Source: Planctomycetota bacterium
GTDB lineage: Bacteria; Planctomycetota; Phycisphaerae; Phycisphaerales; Phycisphaeraceae
DNA length: 38,582 bases
Assembly: GCA_024279275.1 (NCBI GenBank)
Contig: JAJRRS010000001.1
Coordinates: forward strand, 1 to 38,582
Direction of reading: 5' to 3'
Under the pieces are notes generated by a model. The model saw only the letters and a list, made by a program, of their open reading frames with translations, ran no database searches and was not told the origin of the DNA. Shown one piece after another: positions 15,385-22,026 of this stretch; the stretch's first letter is position 1, and each line of letters opens with the position of its first letter. The position numbers and the translations under genes were made by a program.

Positions 15385-17049
15385 CTAATCTCGACTGGCT
15401 TCGATCAGGGTTCGATACTTCGGTGCGTCTTGGACTGGCTGGTCCTGGTATTCCAGGTGGCCCCAGGCCCCGAACTTCCCGGGCTTGCTCACGTCGTTAA
15501 ACGCCATGAATAGATCCCCGCCGGCGTCCTTAAACGCGGCCAGGTTCTGGTCGTAGAGTATGCGGATCTGTGGGATCGTCTGGAGTTCAAGCAGCGCGTC
15601 ATACCAGGGGAGCCGGTCGTTCCCCTGGGCGTCGGCGTGCTGGCCTCCCTCGTAGCTGATCAGACGGACCCCGTGGTCCTCCGCCAGGTCCCCGTGTTCC
15701 TGATACCAGCGTGTGTTGTCCTGGAGGATATTGGCCTGGAGGATCTCGGCGAGCTGGTTGGCTGTCACGTCGGTCGGCATGTCCCGGCGTTGCTTGCGTG
15801 TGAAGTTGAAATAGGTGCTGGGGGCGAGGGCGTCGAATGACCCGGGCGGCATCTTGGCGACCAGCTTCTCGGACATCCATACGTTGGTGAGTTGGACACC
15901 CAGGACCCGGACCAGGCGGTCCTCCTGGCCTTCCCATACCTGGCCCCACAGCTCGAAGTCGCGCCGGCTCTGCTCGGCCCACGTCTGGAAATAACCGTCC
16001 GTCCGCATCCCGCTGCCCGCGTCGGCCAGCCGCTGGGTCTGCTCGAATTGTTCATTCCACAGCTCGTTTGACCACTCGATATAGATCGTCGCGTCCGGGT
16101 GGATCTTCTCCCTGACCATCCGGGCGAAGCGTCGGACGTAGTCGTCGTCTGCTGTGTCGGGCATACAAAACCAGGCGTCGGCGCGGAGTTCGTTGCACAA
16201 CTCGATCATCAGCTCGAGCGCCACCCCGTCCCGTGTCCCCTGGGGGGCCGTCGGCAGCGGTCGGTCGCTCCACCTGACCTGGGTGGTGGTGTTGGTGCGT
16301 TGCCAGTCCATGAAGCGAAGGACGCGGAAGGGTCGGAGTCGATCGATGAACGTCGGGTGGAAGCTCGAATCGGTCGAGGCCCACCCCCGGGGTAACAGGT
16401 GGACATCCCGGACGCTGCCCGTCCGTCGAAAGTCGATCCCCCCGGAAGTGGCGGCTATGTTGAGTTCGACACGGTTCGGTGCCGCGCTCGTGACCTGCGC
16501 CCCGTGGGTAACATCGATGCGACCGGACCCCGACCAGGTCAGGGCGTAGTCCCCGGGCGGCGGGTGGCCATCTTTGTAAACAAATCCCAGGTCGGTCTGC
16601 CCGGGTTTAGTCCGCCATGCGTCGGACACTTTCCAGATATCAATCAGCGCCCAGGACCGCGTGTAATAGACCAACTGGGTCAGGTTCATCCCGTAGATCC
16701 CGCTGCTGGGGGTTGGCGGGTCGGGTGGATCCGGCGGATCTGGGGGGTTCGGTGGATCCGGGGGATCCGGGGGCGTGGGGTTTTCTGTTTCCAAGGCGGC
16801 GACCCGGCGGGTAAGCCTTTGGATGTCGGATTCACTCTGTCGGATTCTCTGGTCGTGAGCCTGGATCCGTTGGGCCTGATTTTCATTCATCAGTTCAACG
16901 TCATCCAGCCTTGTCTCGATCGGTTCAAGCGCGGGGGCCAGGTCAATCTCCACAGTGCCGGTCGCTGTCTGACCGAACGCGGAGGTTACGCCGGCCAGGG
17001 CAAAGACCAGCAGGGCAATCAGAGCACCGAATTTGTGTTCGCGTTTCAT
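15385..17049 (-). CDS. Exported glycoside-hydrolase-like protein with coiled coil and Pro linker
   Basis: The 554-residue protein has a Sec signal peptide (residues 1-26: MKREHK, then LIALLVFALAGV, with likely cleavage after SAFG). A short coiled coil follows (40-90), then a Pro-Asp-Pro linker (93-113) and a catalytic-type domain (120-554). IEWSNELWNE (324-333, Glu329) and ISYEGGQH (464-471, Glu467) resemble the acid/base and nucleophile strands of clan A (beta/alpha)8 glycosidases. GGAG precedes the ATG by seven bases. In a late operon an exported glycosidase could help lysis, degrade capsule or act from the lysogen surface. The substrate is unknown. Similar proteins are, as I recall, common in planctomycete genomes, so host capture is plausible. 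Confidence 0.6.
   Translation of the reverse strand: MKREHKFGALIALLVFALAGVTSAFGQTATGTVEIDLAPALEPIETRLDDVELMNENQAQRIQAHDQRIRQSESDIQRLTRRVAALETENPTPPDPPDPPNPPDPPDPPDPPTPSSGIYGMNLTQLVYYTRSWALIDIWKVSDAWRTKPGQTDLGFVYKDGHPPPGDYALTWSGSGRIDVTHGAQVTSAAPNRVELNIAATSGGIDFRRTGSVRDVHLLPRGWASTDSSFHPTFIDRLRPFRVLRFMDWQRTNTTTQVRWSDRPLPTAPQGTRDGVALELMIELCNELRADAWFCMPDTADDDYVRRFARMVREKIHPDATIYIEWSNELWNEQFEQTQRLADAGSGMRTDGYFQTWAEQSRRDFELWGQVWEGQEDRLVRVLGVQLTNVWMSEKLVAKMPPGSFDALAPSTYFNFTRKQRRDMPTDVTANQLAEILQANILQDNTRWYQEHGDLAEDHGVRLISYEGGQHADAQGNDRLPWYDALLELQTIPQIRILYDQNLAAFKDAGGDLFMAFNDVSKPGKFGAWGHLEYQDQPVQDAPKYRTLIEASRD
16718..16771. repeat. 9-bp tandem repeat encoding the Pro-Asp-Pro linker
   Basis: Six consecutive 9-base units, consensus GGATCCGGG on the plus strand (for example 16727-16735, 16754-16762 and 16763-16771), encode the repeated P-D-P linker of the exported glycosidase-like protein. 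Because the unit is a multiple of three, copy-number change would lengthen or shorten the linker without a frameshift. Confidence 0.8.
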
Positions 17050-17060
17050 GGGAATACTCC

Positions 17061-17075
17061 GGGGGGGGGGGGGGG
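17061..17075. repeat. Homopolymeric G15/C15 tract in a 5' leader
   Basis: Fifteen consecutive G on the plus strand lie just upstream of the GGAG ribosome site of the exported glycosidase-like gene, with a second run of eight G at 17091-17098. Tracts of this length slip during replication. Here slippage would alter leader length, not reading frame. Sequencing error in the exact count is also likely. Confidence 0.7.
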
Positions 17076-17098
17076 TCGGGTCCGGGGGCCGGGGGGGG

Positions 17099-17401
17099 TT
17101 AGAGCTTGTCGAGTTCTTTCATGGTTTCGTCATCAACACCGGACTTGCGGGCGACGGCTCGCAGCACCAGGACCACCGCGTGGAGTTGGACCTGGACGAC
17201 CTTCAAGCCCTTGTGTGTCGAGTCCGCGCGGATGAATTTCCGATCGACCCACAGGGCCAGACCGATGACGAACAAGGCGACCGGCCAGGCGATGAGCGCC
17301 GACTCGTCCAGGACGAACGGGAGCGACGCGCCCGACGACGCGCTGACGATCAGGAAGGCCGGTTTCTTTAAGAGCGTGACGATCGGTGTGGTGCTAATCA
17401 T
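17099..17401 (-). CDS. Putative holin-like small membrane protein
   Basis: The 100-residue protein has one clear membrane segment (about residues 37-52, ALIAWPVALFVIGLALWV) and a weaker hydrophobic stretch at 15-31. A basic loop (DRKFIRADSTHKG) and a charged C-terminus (KSGVDDETMKELDKL) follow. Size, the one-to-two-segment layout and position behind a hydrolase and a lipoprotein fit a holin, which would open the inner membrane at lysis. GGAAGG-type ribosome bases precede the ATG. The leader (17402-17466) contains three near-copies of CCCCCGGATA. Holins are too diverse for certainty; it could be another small membrane protein. Confidence 0.45.
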   Translation of the reverse strand: MISTTPIVTLLKKPAFLIVSASSGASLPFVLDESALIAWPVALFVIGLALWVDRKFIRADSTHKGLKVVQVQLHAVVLVLRAVARKSGVDDETMKELDKL

Positions 17402-17466
17402 GTGCGAGCCTTCCGTGGCCCCCGGATACCCCCGGGTAGCCCCCCGGATAGGGATCCGGGCTGGGG

Positions 17467-17796
17467 TTAGGGGGCGATGGCCTGCATGGCCTTGAAGCCC
17501 TCGGCGAGTGTGCGTGTGACCTGGTCCTCAGACGTGTAGTTCTCGATCGTGAGCGTCGGGTTGCCCAGGTCGTCACGTCCGACGGTCAGCAGGCCTGAGG
17601 CCGTATCGAAGCCGTTGTTTTGGTAGTGCACGTCGTTGGTTTCCACGACCGTCCCGTCGGGCCGGGTGGTCGTCGTGCGTGTCCAGTCGATCGACCGCTG
17701 GGCACAGCCGGCACCGGCAATGAAAAAGACCAGTGCTCCCAGGATCATCGCGTAGAAAAGGATCTGCTCGGCCAGAGTGGTTCTCATGCAGCGCAT
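17467..17796 (-). CDS. Small lipoprotein, possible outer-membrane spanin partner
   Basis: The 109-residue protein starts at an ATG with GGAG eight bases upstream. It has a hydrophobic signal (residues 10-28, QILFYAMILGALVFFIAGAG) ending at Cys31, which gives a lipobox-like IAGAGC; the -3 residue is Gly instead of the usual Leu/Val/Ile, so lipidation is probable but not certain. The mature part is Thr/Arg/Asp-rich and soluble. It overlaps the hydrolase gene by 13 bases and precedes the holin-like gene, which fits a spanin-like or lysis-accessory lipoprotein. No companion membrane-anchored spanin is visible. Confidence 0.5.
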   Translation of the reverse strand: MRCMRTTLAEQILFYAMILGALVFFIAGAGCAQRSIDWTRTTTTRPDGTVVETNDVHYQNNGFDTASGLLTVGRDDLGNPTLTIENYTSEDQVTRTLAEGFKAMQAIAP

Positions 17797-18572
17797 GGTC
17801 TGTGCTCCGACCCCGGCCCCGGGGGCGGGGGTGGTGACTGTGTTGTGATGCTGTTGATGATCGCGTTGTGGATGGCCTGGTCGTCGTCGATGTTCGAGTG
17901 GTTGACCCTCGGGTCTTGGATTTTCGTAACCGTGTTCCAGGGCGGCGCGTAGAGTGTGAGGTTTTGGCGTGAGCCGATGTACGTCCGGCCGGTGACGACC
18001 GTGTTTTTAGACCAGGTGATCTCGTGGCCGACCGGGTCGAACAGACCGCGCTTGTTCACCTGCTGCCAGACCTCGACCTGCCGGACGGTCGGCGGCACGA
18101 CATACACCCCGCCGCGCGTCAGGCTCTTGATCTTCGCCGGGATGAACCGGTAGCGTGGGACCGGGTCGATAAGAAACAACTGATGGACGACCAGGCCCAG
18201 CTCGGCTAGGTGACGGGCCATCTGCGTGCACCCCCAGCCCGCGCCGTAGGAGTAACCGACGAGCACAACATGCTTGGCCCCGCTGGCCTTGATAAGTTGG
18301 GCTGTCTTCCGATGGTTGCTGTCCCAGGTGCGGTAGAGGACCAGGTCGCGCCGGCGGTCATACCAGCGGTCGCAAGCCGATCGGTAAAGTCGATATAGCC
18401 CCTCATCCGGACCGGCTCCCTGGCCGAAACCGTTGATGAATACGATCGCTGCTTTGTGAGATATAAAAAGCCCGGACGGGCGCGCAGGGCGACCGTCCGG
18501 GCTGGGTATGGACGCGGATGGCGTCCCTACTGGGTTATTGGGGGTTGGCGGTGATGGGCATCCATGCGACAT
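17784..18572 (-). CDS. Alpha/beta-hydrolase, candidate lysis esterase/lipase
   Basis: The 262-residue protein has an alpha/beta-hydrolase core: strand AAIVFINGFGQG (41-52), nucleophile elbow VGYSYGAG with Ser108, LFLIDPVPR with Asp136, and PRVNHSN with His225, giving a complete triad. It starts the late operon and precedes a lipoprotein and a holin-like gene. A LysB-like role (opening an outer lipid layer) is therefore attractive but unproven. The start at 18570-18572 has GAGG nine bases upstream. Oddly, the first 34 residues are Pro/Ser-rich and are encoded by the structured leader and its terminator; no ATG, GTG or TTG lies in frame downstream of the hairpin before the core, so translation must begin inside the leader. 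Confidence 0.7.
   Translation of the reverse strand: MSHGCPSPPTPNNPVGTPSASIPSPDGRPARPSGLFISHKAAIVFINGFGQGAGPDEGLYRLYRSACDRWYDRRRDLVLYRTWDSNHRKTAQLIKASGAKHVVLVGYSYGAGWGCTQMARHLAELGLVVHQLFLIDPVPRYRFIPAKIKSLTRGGVYVVPPTVRQVEVWQQVNKRGLFDPVGHEITWSKNTVVTGRTYIGSRQNLTLYAPPWNTVTKIQDPRVNHSNIDDDQAIHNAIINSITTQSPPPPPGPGSEHRPCAA
18464..18503 (-). terminator. Strong intrinsic terminator in the late leader
   Basis: On the minus strand a perfect 11-bp stem (plus-strand arms agcccggacgg at 18469-18479 and ccgtccgggct at 18493-18503) with a 13-base loop is followed by TTTTTATAT. It lies about 115 bases after the predicted start of late transcription and inside the first codons of the hydrolase gene, so late expression would need read-through. 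Confidence 0.8.
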
Positions 18573-18616
18573 CGGGCGTGTCCTCGACCCATTGGGATCG
18601 GGAACGCCATCCGCGT
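18464..18616 (-). ncRNA. Structured late leader RNA of about 150 nt (lambda 6S/tR'-like layout)
   Basis: The predicted transcript starts at A18616, exactly where a long stem begins. Arms acgccatccgcgt (18604-18616) and acgcggatggcgt (18512-18524) are perfect 13-bp complements; with one bulge, pairing extends to GGGA/UCCC (about 16 pairs). The stem encloses about 80 nt with a small GAUCC/GGGUC hairpin and the ribosome site and ATG of the hydrolase. The terminator follows directly. The lambda late promoter pR' makes a constitutive short RNA ended by tR' until the antiterminator Q acts; this segment has the same order. Function is inferred from layout. Confidence 0.5.
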
Positions 18617-18622
18617 GATATA

Positions 18623-18652
18623 AGTATAAGGGGCGATCGTCATCGGTGTCTA
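18623..18652 (-). promoter_or_regulatory. Late promoter, sigma70-like
   Basis: Reading the minus strand, TAGACA (18647-18652) and TATACT (18623-18628) are separated by 18 bases; each differs from consensus by one base. The expected start falls at A18616. A short CCCTC/GAGGG hairpin lies just upstream (about 18654-18668). This is the best promoter match I found in the phage region. Confidence 0.6.
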
Positions 18653-18719
18653 TACCCTCTGCTGAGGGGATTCCTGACTGGTGGGTCGCTGTCTGTCATC
18701 TAAAGAGGCTGGGCGCGGT

Positions 18720-19136
18720 CTATGCGTCCTTCCAATCTTCAATCACCCTGAAAACAACATCGTTGGGTACGTTGAACAACCCCTGTGCGCCTCGATACGG
18801 GATGGGATCACTAAAAGCTCGAATGTCTTCCAGCATCCACCCGAAGCGACCAGTCGAATAATTGCCAAGCATGGACTCCCGATCACTCACCGCCAAACCA
18901 TCCGTGCAACGACAATCTACCAATCGAGCGATGGCGACCAACGCGCCAAACGGCAGGGTTGTAAGGTCCATATCCAGATCAAGGTCTTCGATCTCATCAG
19001 CCACGTCGGTCTTGCGCTTGGCCGCGTGAATCAACAGCGGCCCCCGGTAGTTGGTTGACCAATGACGGGTCTCGACTCTCTTTTCGCCAATCGCTATCGC
19101 GGAGGCCCACGGCTGCCACAGTGATAATGCTTTCAT
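18720..19136 (-). CDS. ASCH-domain (PUA-like) protein
   Basis: The 138-residue protein opens with MKALSLWQPWASAIAIGEKRVETRHW, the ASCH signature in which a Gly-x-Lys-x-x-Glu-x-Arg stretch forms the ligand/RNA pocket. YRGPLLIHAAKR follows at about 30-41, then FGALVAIARLVDC and a C-terminal LFNVPNDVVF. ASCH domains bind RNA or modified nucleosides, and some are amidohydrolases acting on N4-acetylcytidine. Phages often carry one in the early region. It is the last early gene before the late promoter. Length is typical. The exact substrate cannot be told. Confidence 0.75.
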   Translation of the reverse strand: MKALSLWQPWASAIAIGEKRVETRHWSTNYRGPLLIHAAKRKTDVADEIEDLDLDMDLTTLPFGALVAIARLVDCRCTDGLAVSDRESMLGNYSTGRFGWMLEDIRAFSDPIPYRGAQGLFNVPNDVVFRVIEDWKDA

Positions 19137-19188
19137 GTTGGATTCTTTCTGCTGAGTCGTTCAGCTTTGGAGGCACCGGCATCACTTT

Positions 19189-19620
19189 TTATACGGCGGC
19201 TTCTGCGCACCCTCCGGGCGACGACTCTGGCAATTCTTCGGCCGGCGACCCACCCCCCAAGGGTTTACCCCCCGCGTCTTCGCGTGCGCCCACCTGCATC
19301 CACGCCCTGGCCGGCAGCGTTTGCGCATCAACGCCGGGCGTGTGTAACTCGTCTTCGATCTTTCCCAGGGGATCCGCCAGGGCGGCGCGAACGGCCCACA
19401 TACAGGCTTCCTCTAACTTCGTGATCGCTACCGATTGCTCACGGCTTTTCGGTGTGGTCATGGAGATTAAAATGGCGACGTCCAGCGTGGCCTGGCGCAC
19501 GGCCTTTATCCTCTGGGCAACCAGGTCATCGACGGGCTTGAGTTCCGCGAAACGCCTGGCCAGCTCTAACCCCTCGGGGTCCGGTTGGTTGCTGGCCGGG
19601 GATGTTGCTTGATTGTTCAT
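19189..19620 (-). CDS. Acb2/Tad1-hairpin-like protein, candidate anti-CBASS sponge
   Basis: The 143-residue protein contains SREQSVAITKLEEACMWAVRAAL (residues 59-81), which closely follows the closing helix of the Acb2/Tad1 hairpin family (S-R-E-x-S-x-x-x-T-K-L-E-E-A-x-M-W-x). A preceding helix spans VDDLVAQRIKAVRQATLDVAIL. Acb2 proteins assemble as hexamers that bind cyclic di- and oligonucleotides and so block CBASS immunity. The last 55 residues are Pro/Gly-rich and not part of the domain. AGGAG lies upstream of the ATG. It is an accessory early gene, as expected for anti-defence. Ligand residues cannot be confirmed by eye, and many relatives are uncharacterised. Confidence 0.55.
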   Translation of the reverse strand: MNNQATSPASNQPDPEGLELARRFAELKPVDDLVAQRIKAVRQATLDVAILISMTTPKSREQSVAITKLEEACMWAVRAALADPLGKIEDELHTPGVDAQTLPARAWMQVGAREDAGGKPLGGGSPAEELPESSPGGCAEAAV

Positions 19621-19690
19621 GTTCGTGATCTCCTATCGGTTTCAAGTCGTGGGCCTGCCCGACGTTCGGACAGTGTTCCCGTTCATCTAT

Positions 19691-19987
19691 TCAATCTGAC
19701 GTCGTTACCGGCTGGCTCGTGATCCACATTTTGTAGGTGGTAAGAAAGCCCCTCGGCAGGCACTGCTCTTTGTTCGCATTGAGAAACTCGACATATCTTG
19801 GGTGGCCTTCGTCCTCGAATCGCTGCGCCCCCTTGAGCCAATCAGCCTCCGGGGTAATAAACCCGGGCGCTCCACAGTGGGGGCAAACCGGTATACCCTG
19901 CGGAGTGGTCTTGAGTTTGTCCCAATCGTCGGTCCAGTAAGAACAGGAGCCGTACCATAATTCCTTGGGTGCTATTTTTTGATTCAT
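19691..19987 (-). CDS. Small phage protein with a CxxC knuckle (98 aa)
   Basis: I chose the ATG at 19985-19987 because GGAG lies eight bases upstream. The product has WYGSCSYWTDDWDKL near residues 11-25 and PVCPHCGAPGF near 33-43. The Trp/Tyr-rich start and the CPHCGAPGF knuckle are, as I recall, typical of a small conserved phage protein of unknown role. With only one CxxC and a separate upstream Cys, a zinc site could need dimerisation or other ligands. It lies in the early operon between unknown small genes and the Acb2-like gene. Confidence 0.6.
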   Translation of the reverse strand: MNQKIAPKELWYGSCSYWTDDWDKLKTTPQGIPVCPHCGAPGFITPEADWLKGAQRFEDEGHPRYVEFLNANKEQCLPRGFLTTYKMWITSQPVTTSD

Positions 19988-20010
19988 TGGCGTAGCTCCT
20001 GCGTGGTGCG

Positions 20011-20268
20011 TCATCTCTTGCTTTTACGGGGCCACGGCAGCGGCTTGTATGATCCTGCCCCGCCCCATCGGCTAGCCGTTCGACCCGTTCGGAACACGCC
20101 CAGGGTCATACCGTGCGACTCATTAGTTGGGCAAGCCTTCTTTGCTAATGTGATCTGTAGCGGCTTACTGGGCGGTGGCTCGACCTCGCCAACCGTGGGG
20201 GGCAGAGACAACTGCGAAGCCCGCAGGATATGAAGCACGTTGCTTCGTCGTATAGGCTGCTGTTTCAT
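20011..20268 (-). CDS. Hypothetical small basic protein (85 aa)
   Basis: I chose the ATG at 20266-20268 because AGAGG lies seven bases upstream. The 85 residues are Pro- and Lys/Arg-rich, open MKQQPIRRSNVLHILRAS, and end in a basic PLPWPRKSKR tail. A short hydrophilic central part carries one Cys. No family is recognised. Its stop is 23 bases before the next start. A nucleic-acid-contacting role would fit the charge but is not shown. Confidence 0.4.
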   Translation of the reverse strand: MKQQPIRRSNVLHILRASQLSLPPTVGEVEPPPSKPLQITLAKKACPTNESHGMTLGVFRTGRTASRWGGAGSYKPLPWPRKSKR

Positions 20269-20306
20269 ATCAATACCTCTGACCTTCATCTTTGGAGGCT
20301 GTTGAG

Positions 20307-20447
20307 TCATCCGAAAAAGTGCTTTGCCAAGGCCAATCCGGCCCGTATTGAAAACGCGACCGCCCCAACAGCAAAGCACAAAGTGAGTCCGTCTAAAAAG
20401 TTTTCCATCATGGCCTGTGTCTCAGCTTGGTTAGCCGCGTGCGTCAT
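20307..20447 (-). CDS. Small membrane protein (46 aa)
   Basis: The ATG at 20445-20447 overlaps the upstream stop as ATGA, which supports this start over a longer one. Residues 18-40 (LDGLTLCFAVGAVAFSIRAGLAL) form one membrane segment with an Arg inside, followed by AKHFFG. An amphipathic N-terminus (MTHAANQAETQAMMEN) precedes it. Function is unknown. Candidates are a superinfection-exclusion peptide or an early-expressed membrane modulator; nothing distinguishes them. Confidence 0.45.
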   Translation of the reverse strand: MTHAANQAETQAMMENFLDGLTLCFAVGAVAFSIRAGLALAKHFFG

Positions 20448-20671
20448 GTGGTGGCGGCGGGGTTCTGTTCCATATGCTTGGAAAGCTCCTCGGGTGTAAT
20501 GCCTTCCCGAAACCACCGGACAGGAAACGTGTCTTCGTCCCTCGCACGCATGAACTCTTTACCGGTCCAACAAAAGCGGCCCTTGGTGTCGATACAAACC
20601 ACGTTCTTCCCGCCGATCCACGACGGGGCCTTGTTGATCCACTGGGTAAAGGTGTTGAATTGTCTGAGCAT
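20444..20671 (-). CDS. Hypothetical early protein (75 aa)
   Basis: AAGGA lies eight bases before the ATG. The sequence is compact and globular in type, with a Trp-rich start (FTQWINKAPSWIGGKNVVC), RFCWTGKEFMRARDED in the middle and a helical EGITPEELSKHMEQN tail. Two Cys are present but there is no metal motif. Its stop overlaps the next start by ATGA. I do not recognise the family. Confidence 0.55.
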   Translation of the reverse strand: MLRQFNTFTQWINKAPSWIGGKNVVCIDTKGRFCWTGKEFMRARDEDTFPVRWFREGITPEELSKHMEQNPAATT

Positions 20672-20722
20672 GGTATGGTTCCTTCTGGTTATTTTGATTC
20701 GCTGCCAGCCCGGGTGGGTTAC

Positions 20723-21091
20723 CTATTCCACGTCTGCCTGATCGTCTTGATCGTTGAAGACGCCCCGCCCGGCCGCCACGCGCTGCTGCATCTTGTCGAT
20801 CTTTCCGTTGCTCCCCGGCAGGCAGTGTGTGGGCTTCTCGGGTGTCTCACCGTAGATGTTCTGAACGAACGTCGCCCCCTTCATCGACGCCCCGCCCAGG
20901 ACCTGCTCAAACACAAACTTGAGCGCCTTCTCATCGCCGGCCTTGGCCTTGTCCACCTGCGCCTGCACCATCTGCTCGATGTCGGCTTCCTTGATGCAGT
21001 TCATCGCGGCCTGGCGCATCATCGTCATCCACGGCGGCAGCCCGTGGGTCGGTGCGGGTGGGTTGGATTCGCTATTGGAATTATGCGGCAT
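20723..21091 (-). CDS. Hypothetical helical protein (possible small-terminase-like)
   Basis: The 122-residue protein starts at an ATG with AAGGAG seven bases upstream, inside the end of the preceding gene. Residues 20-65 are a helical block (MMRQAAMNCIKEADIEQMVQ... AKAGDEKALKFVFEQVLGG). The K-A-x-x-G-D-x-x-A-x-x-F-V pattern is seen in several phage small-terminase and portal-associated proteins. The C-terminus is acidic (FNDQDDQADVE). No other gene in the window looks like a terminase small subunit, but this one lies 8 kb from the large subunit and among early genes, so the idea is weak. Confidence 0.45.
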   Translation of the reverse strand: MPHNSNSESNPPAPTHGLPPWMTMMRQAAMNCIKEADIEQMVQAQVDKAKAGDEKALKFVFEQVLGGASMKGATFVQNIYGETPEKPTHCLPGSNGKIDKMQQRVAAGRGVFNDQDDQADVE

Positions 21092-21950
21092 GTTCCGGCT
21101 CCTTGGGGTTGCGCTCTATCCAGAGCGGTAATGAATAGACACAAGTACTGCTCCCCCGGCCTCCCCCGGCTTCCCCCGCCTTGCGGACGCGCCCAAGGTT
21201 GACGACCAGGCCGCGCTTGATGAGGTGGGCGAGATAACTTCCCTCGGCGTCGTTACTGACCAGGCTTTTCCGTGACCCCTTCCAGGGCATCCCGATCGCC
21301 TCGGCCAGTTCACGCCGGGTCATCGGGCCTCGGTCCCAGAGCACGTTGAGGATCTGCACCGCACGCGGACGCAGATCCTCCGGCCAACCCGCCGCGCGGG
21401 CACGATCACGGAACGACTTGGCCCGCACGGCCGCGAGTGTTGTCAGGCCCGCTTTATGTAGCTGCTCGCGCGTTTTCTTACCCACCCGCCGGCGACGCCA
21501 TTGCGAAAACGTATTCGCGGGCAGCCCCATCTTCTTTCGGTGGTCGCTGACCGTGTGGCGCTCACACCCGAGTTTCTCGGCAACAGCCGGATCGGTCAAA
21601 CCCTGCTGATGTAACCGCCTGAGCTTCCGGTCGAACGCCCGGCACAAGGGCGGTCGCCTTTTACTTAGCCCGAGCCTGATAGCGAGCTGATGAACACAAT
21701 GCTTCGTCCTGCCGATATGTTGCGCGATCTGCAAAGCCGTCTTCTTCCCGTAGTTGGCGCGTACATACTTTTTCTGCTCATCGGTGAGCTGTCGTTTTGT
21801 GACCAGGCCGAGCTTGTTCGCCTTGCACTTGACGCTGCACAACGTGCGGCCCAGGTGGTGCGCAATATTCCTGTAGTCTCCGTGCGGGGCGCGGCGGCGC
21901 AGGTAGCCCACCTCGCGTTGTGTCCAGTTTTTCCGGCACGTCTTTTTCAT
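21081..21950 (-). CDS. Multi-HTH (Myb/SANT-like) DNA-binding protein with winged helix
   Basis: The 289-residue basic protein contains three Myb/SANT-like units: WTQREVGYLRRRAP...IAHHLGRTLCSVKCKANKLGL (about 9-49), LTDEQKKYVRANYG...IAQHIGRTKHCVHQLAIRLGL (56-95) and KLRRLHQQGLTDPAVAEKLGCERHTVSDHRKKMGL (108-143). A winged-helix-like part follows (about 190-250: RAVQILNVLWDRGPMTRRELAEAIGMPW). GcrA-like and phage regulatory proteins use such repeats. It lies toward the end of the early operon, upstream of the late promoter, which is where a late activator or antiterminator would be encoded. That role is inference only. A tandem CTCCCCCGGC-type DNA repeat encodes its Gly-rich C-terminus. Confidence 0.65.
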   Translation of the reverse strand: MKKTCRKNWTQREVGYLRRRAPHGDYRNIAHHLGRTLCSVKCKANKLGLVTKRQLTDEQKKYVRANYGKKTALQIAQHIGRTKHCVHQLAIRLGLSKRRPPLCRAFDRKLRRLHQQGLTDPAVAEKLGCERHTVSDHRKKMGLPANTFSQWRRRRVGKKTREQLHKAGLTTLAAVRAKSFRDRARAAGWPEDLRPRAVQILNVLWDRGPMTRRELAEAIGMPWKGSRKSLVSNDAEGSYLAHLIKRGLVVNLGRVRKAGEAGGGRGSSTCVYSLPLWIERNPKEPEHAA

Positions 21951-21989
21951 TTCGCTGCTGCATCCTTTGGGGTAGGGTGTACCAAGCCC

Positions 21990-22013
21990 CCCAGGCCGCT
22001 TCCACGGCCTGGG
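21990..22013 (-). other. Hairpin between early genes, without a U tract
   Basis: A perfect 9-bp stem (arms cccaggccg and cggcctggg) with a six-base loop lies between the DUF2303 stop and the multi-HTH gene. On neither strand is it followed by a run of T, so it is not a standard terminator. An RNA-processing site or protein-binding dyad is possible. Confidence 0.5.
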
Positions 22014-22026
22014 TGGTGTCTGTTTG

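Noticed and set aside
18464..18616. Phi29-type packaging RNA
   Set aside because: The closing stem is similar in shape, but this phage has a GpA-type terminase, and the position before lysis genes with a terminator fits a late leader better.
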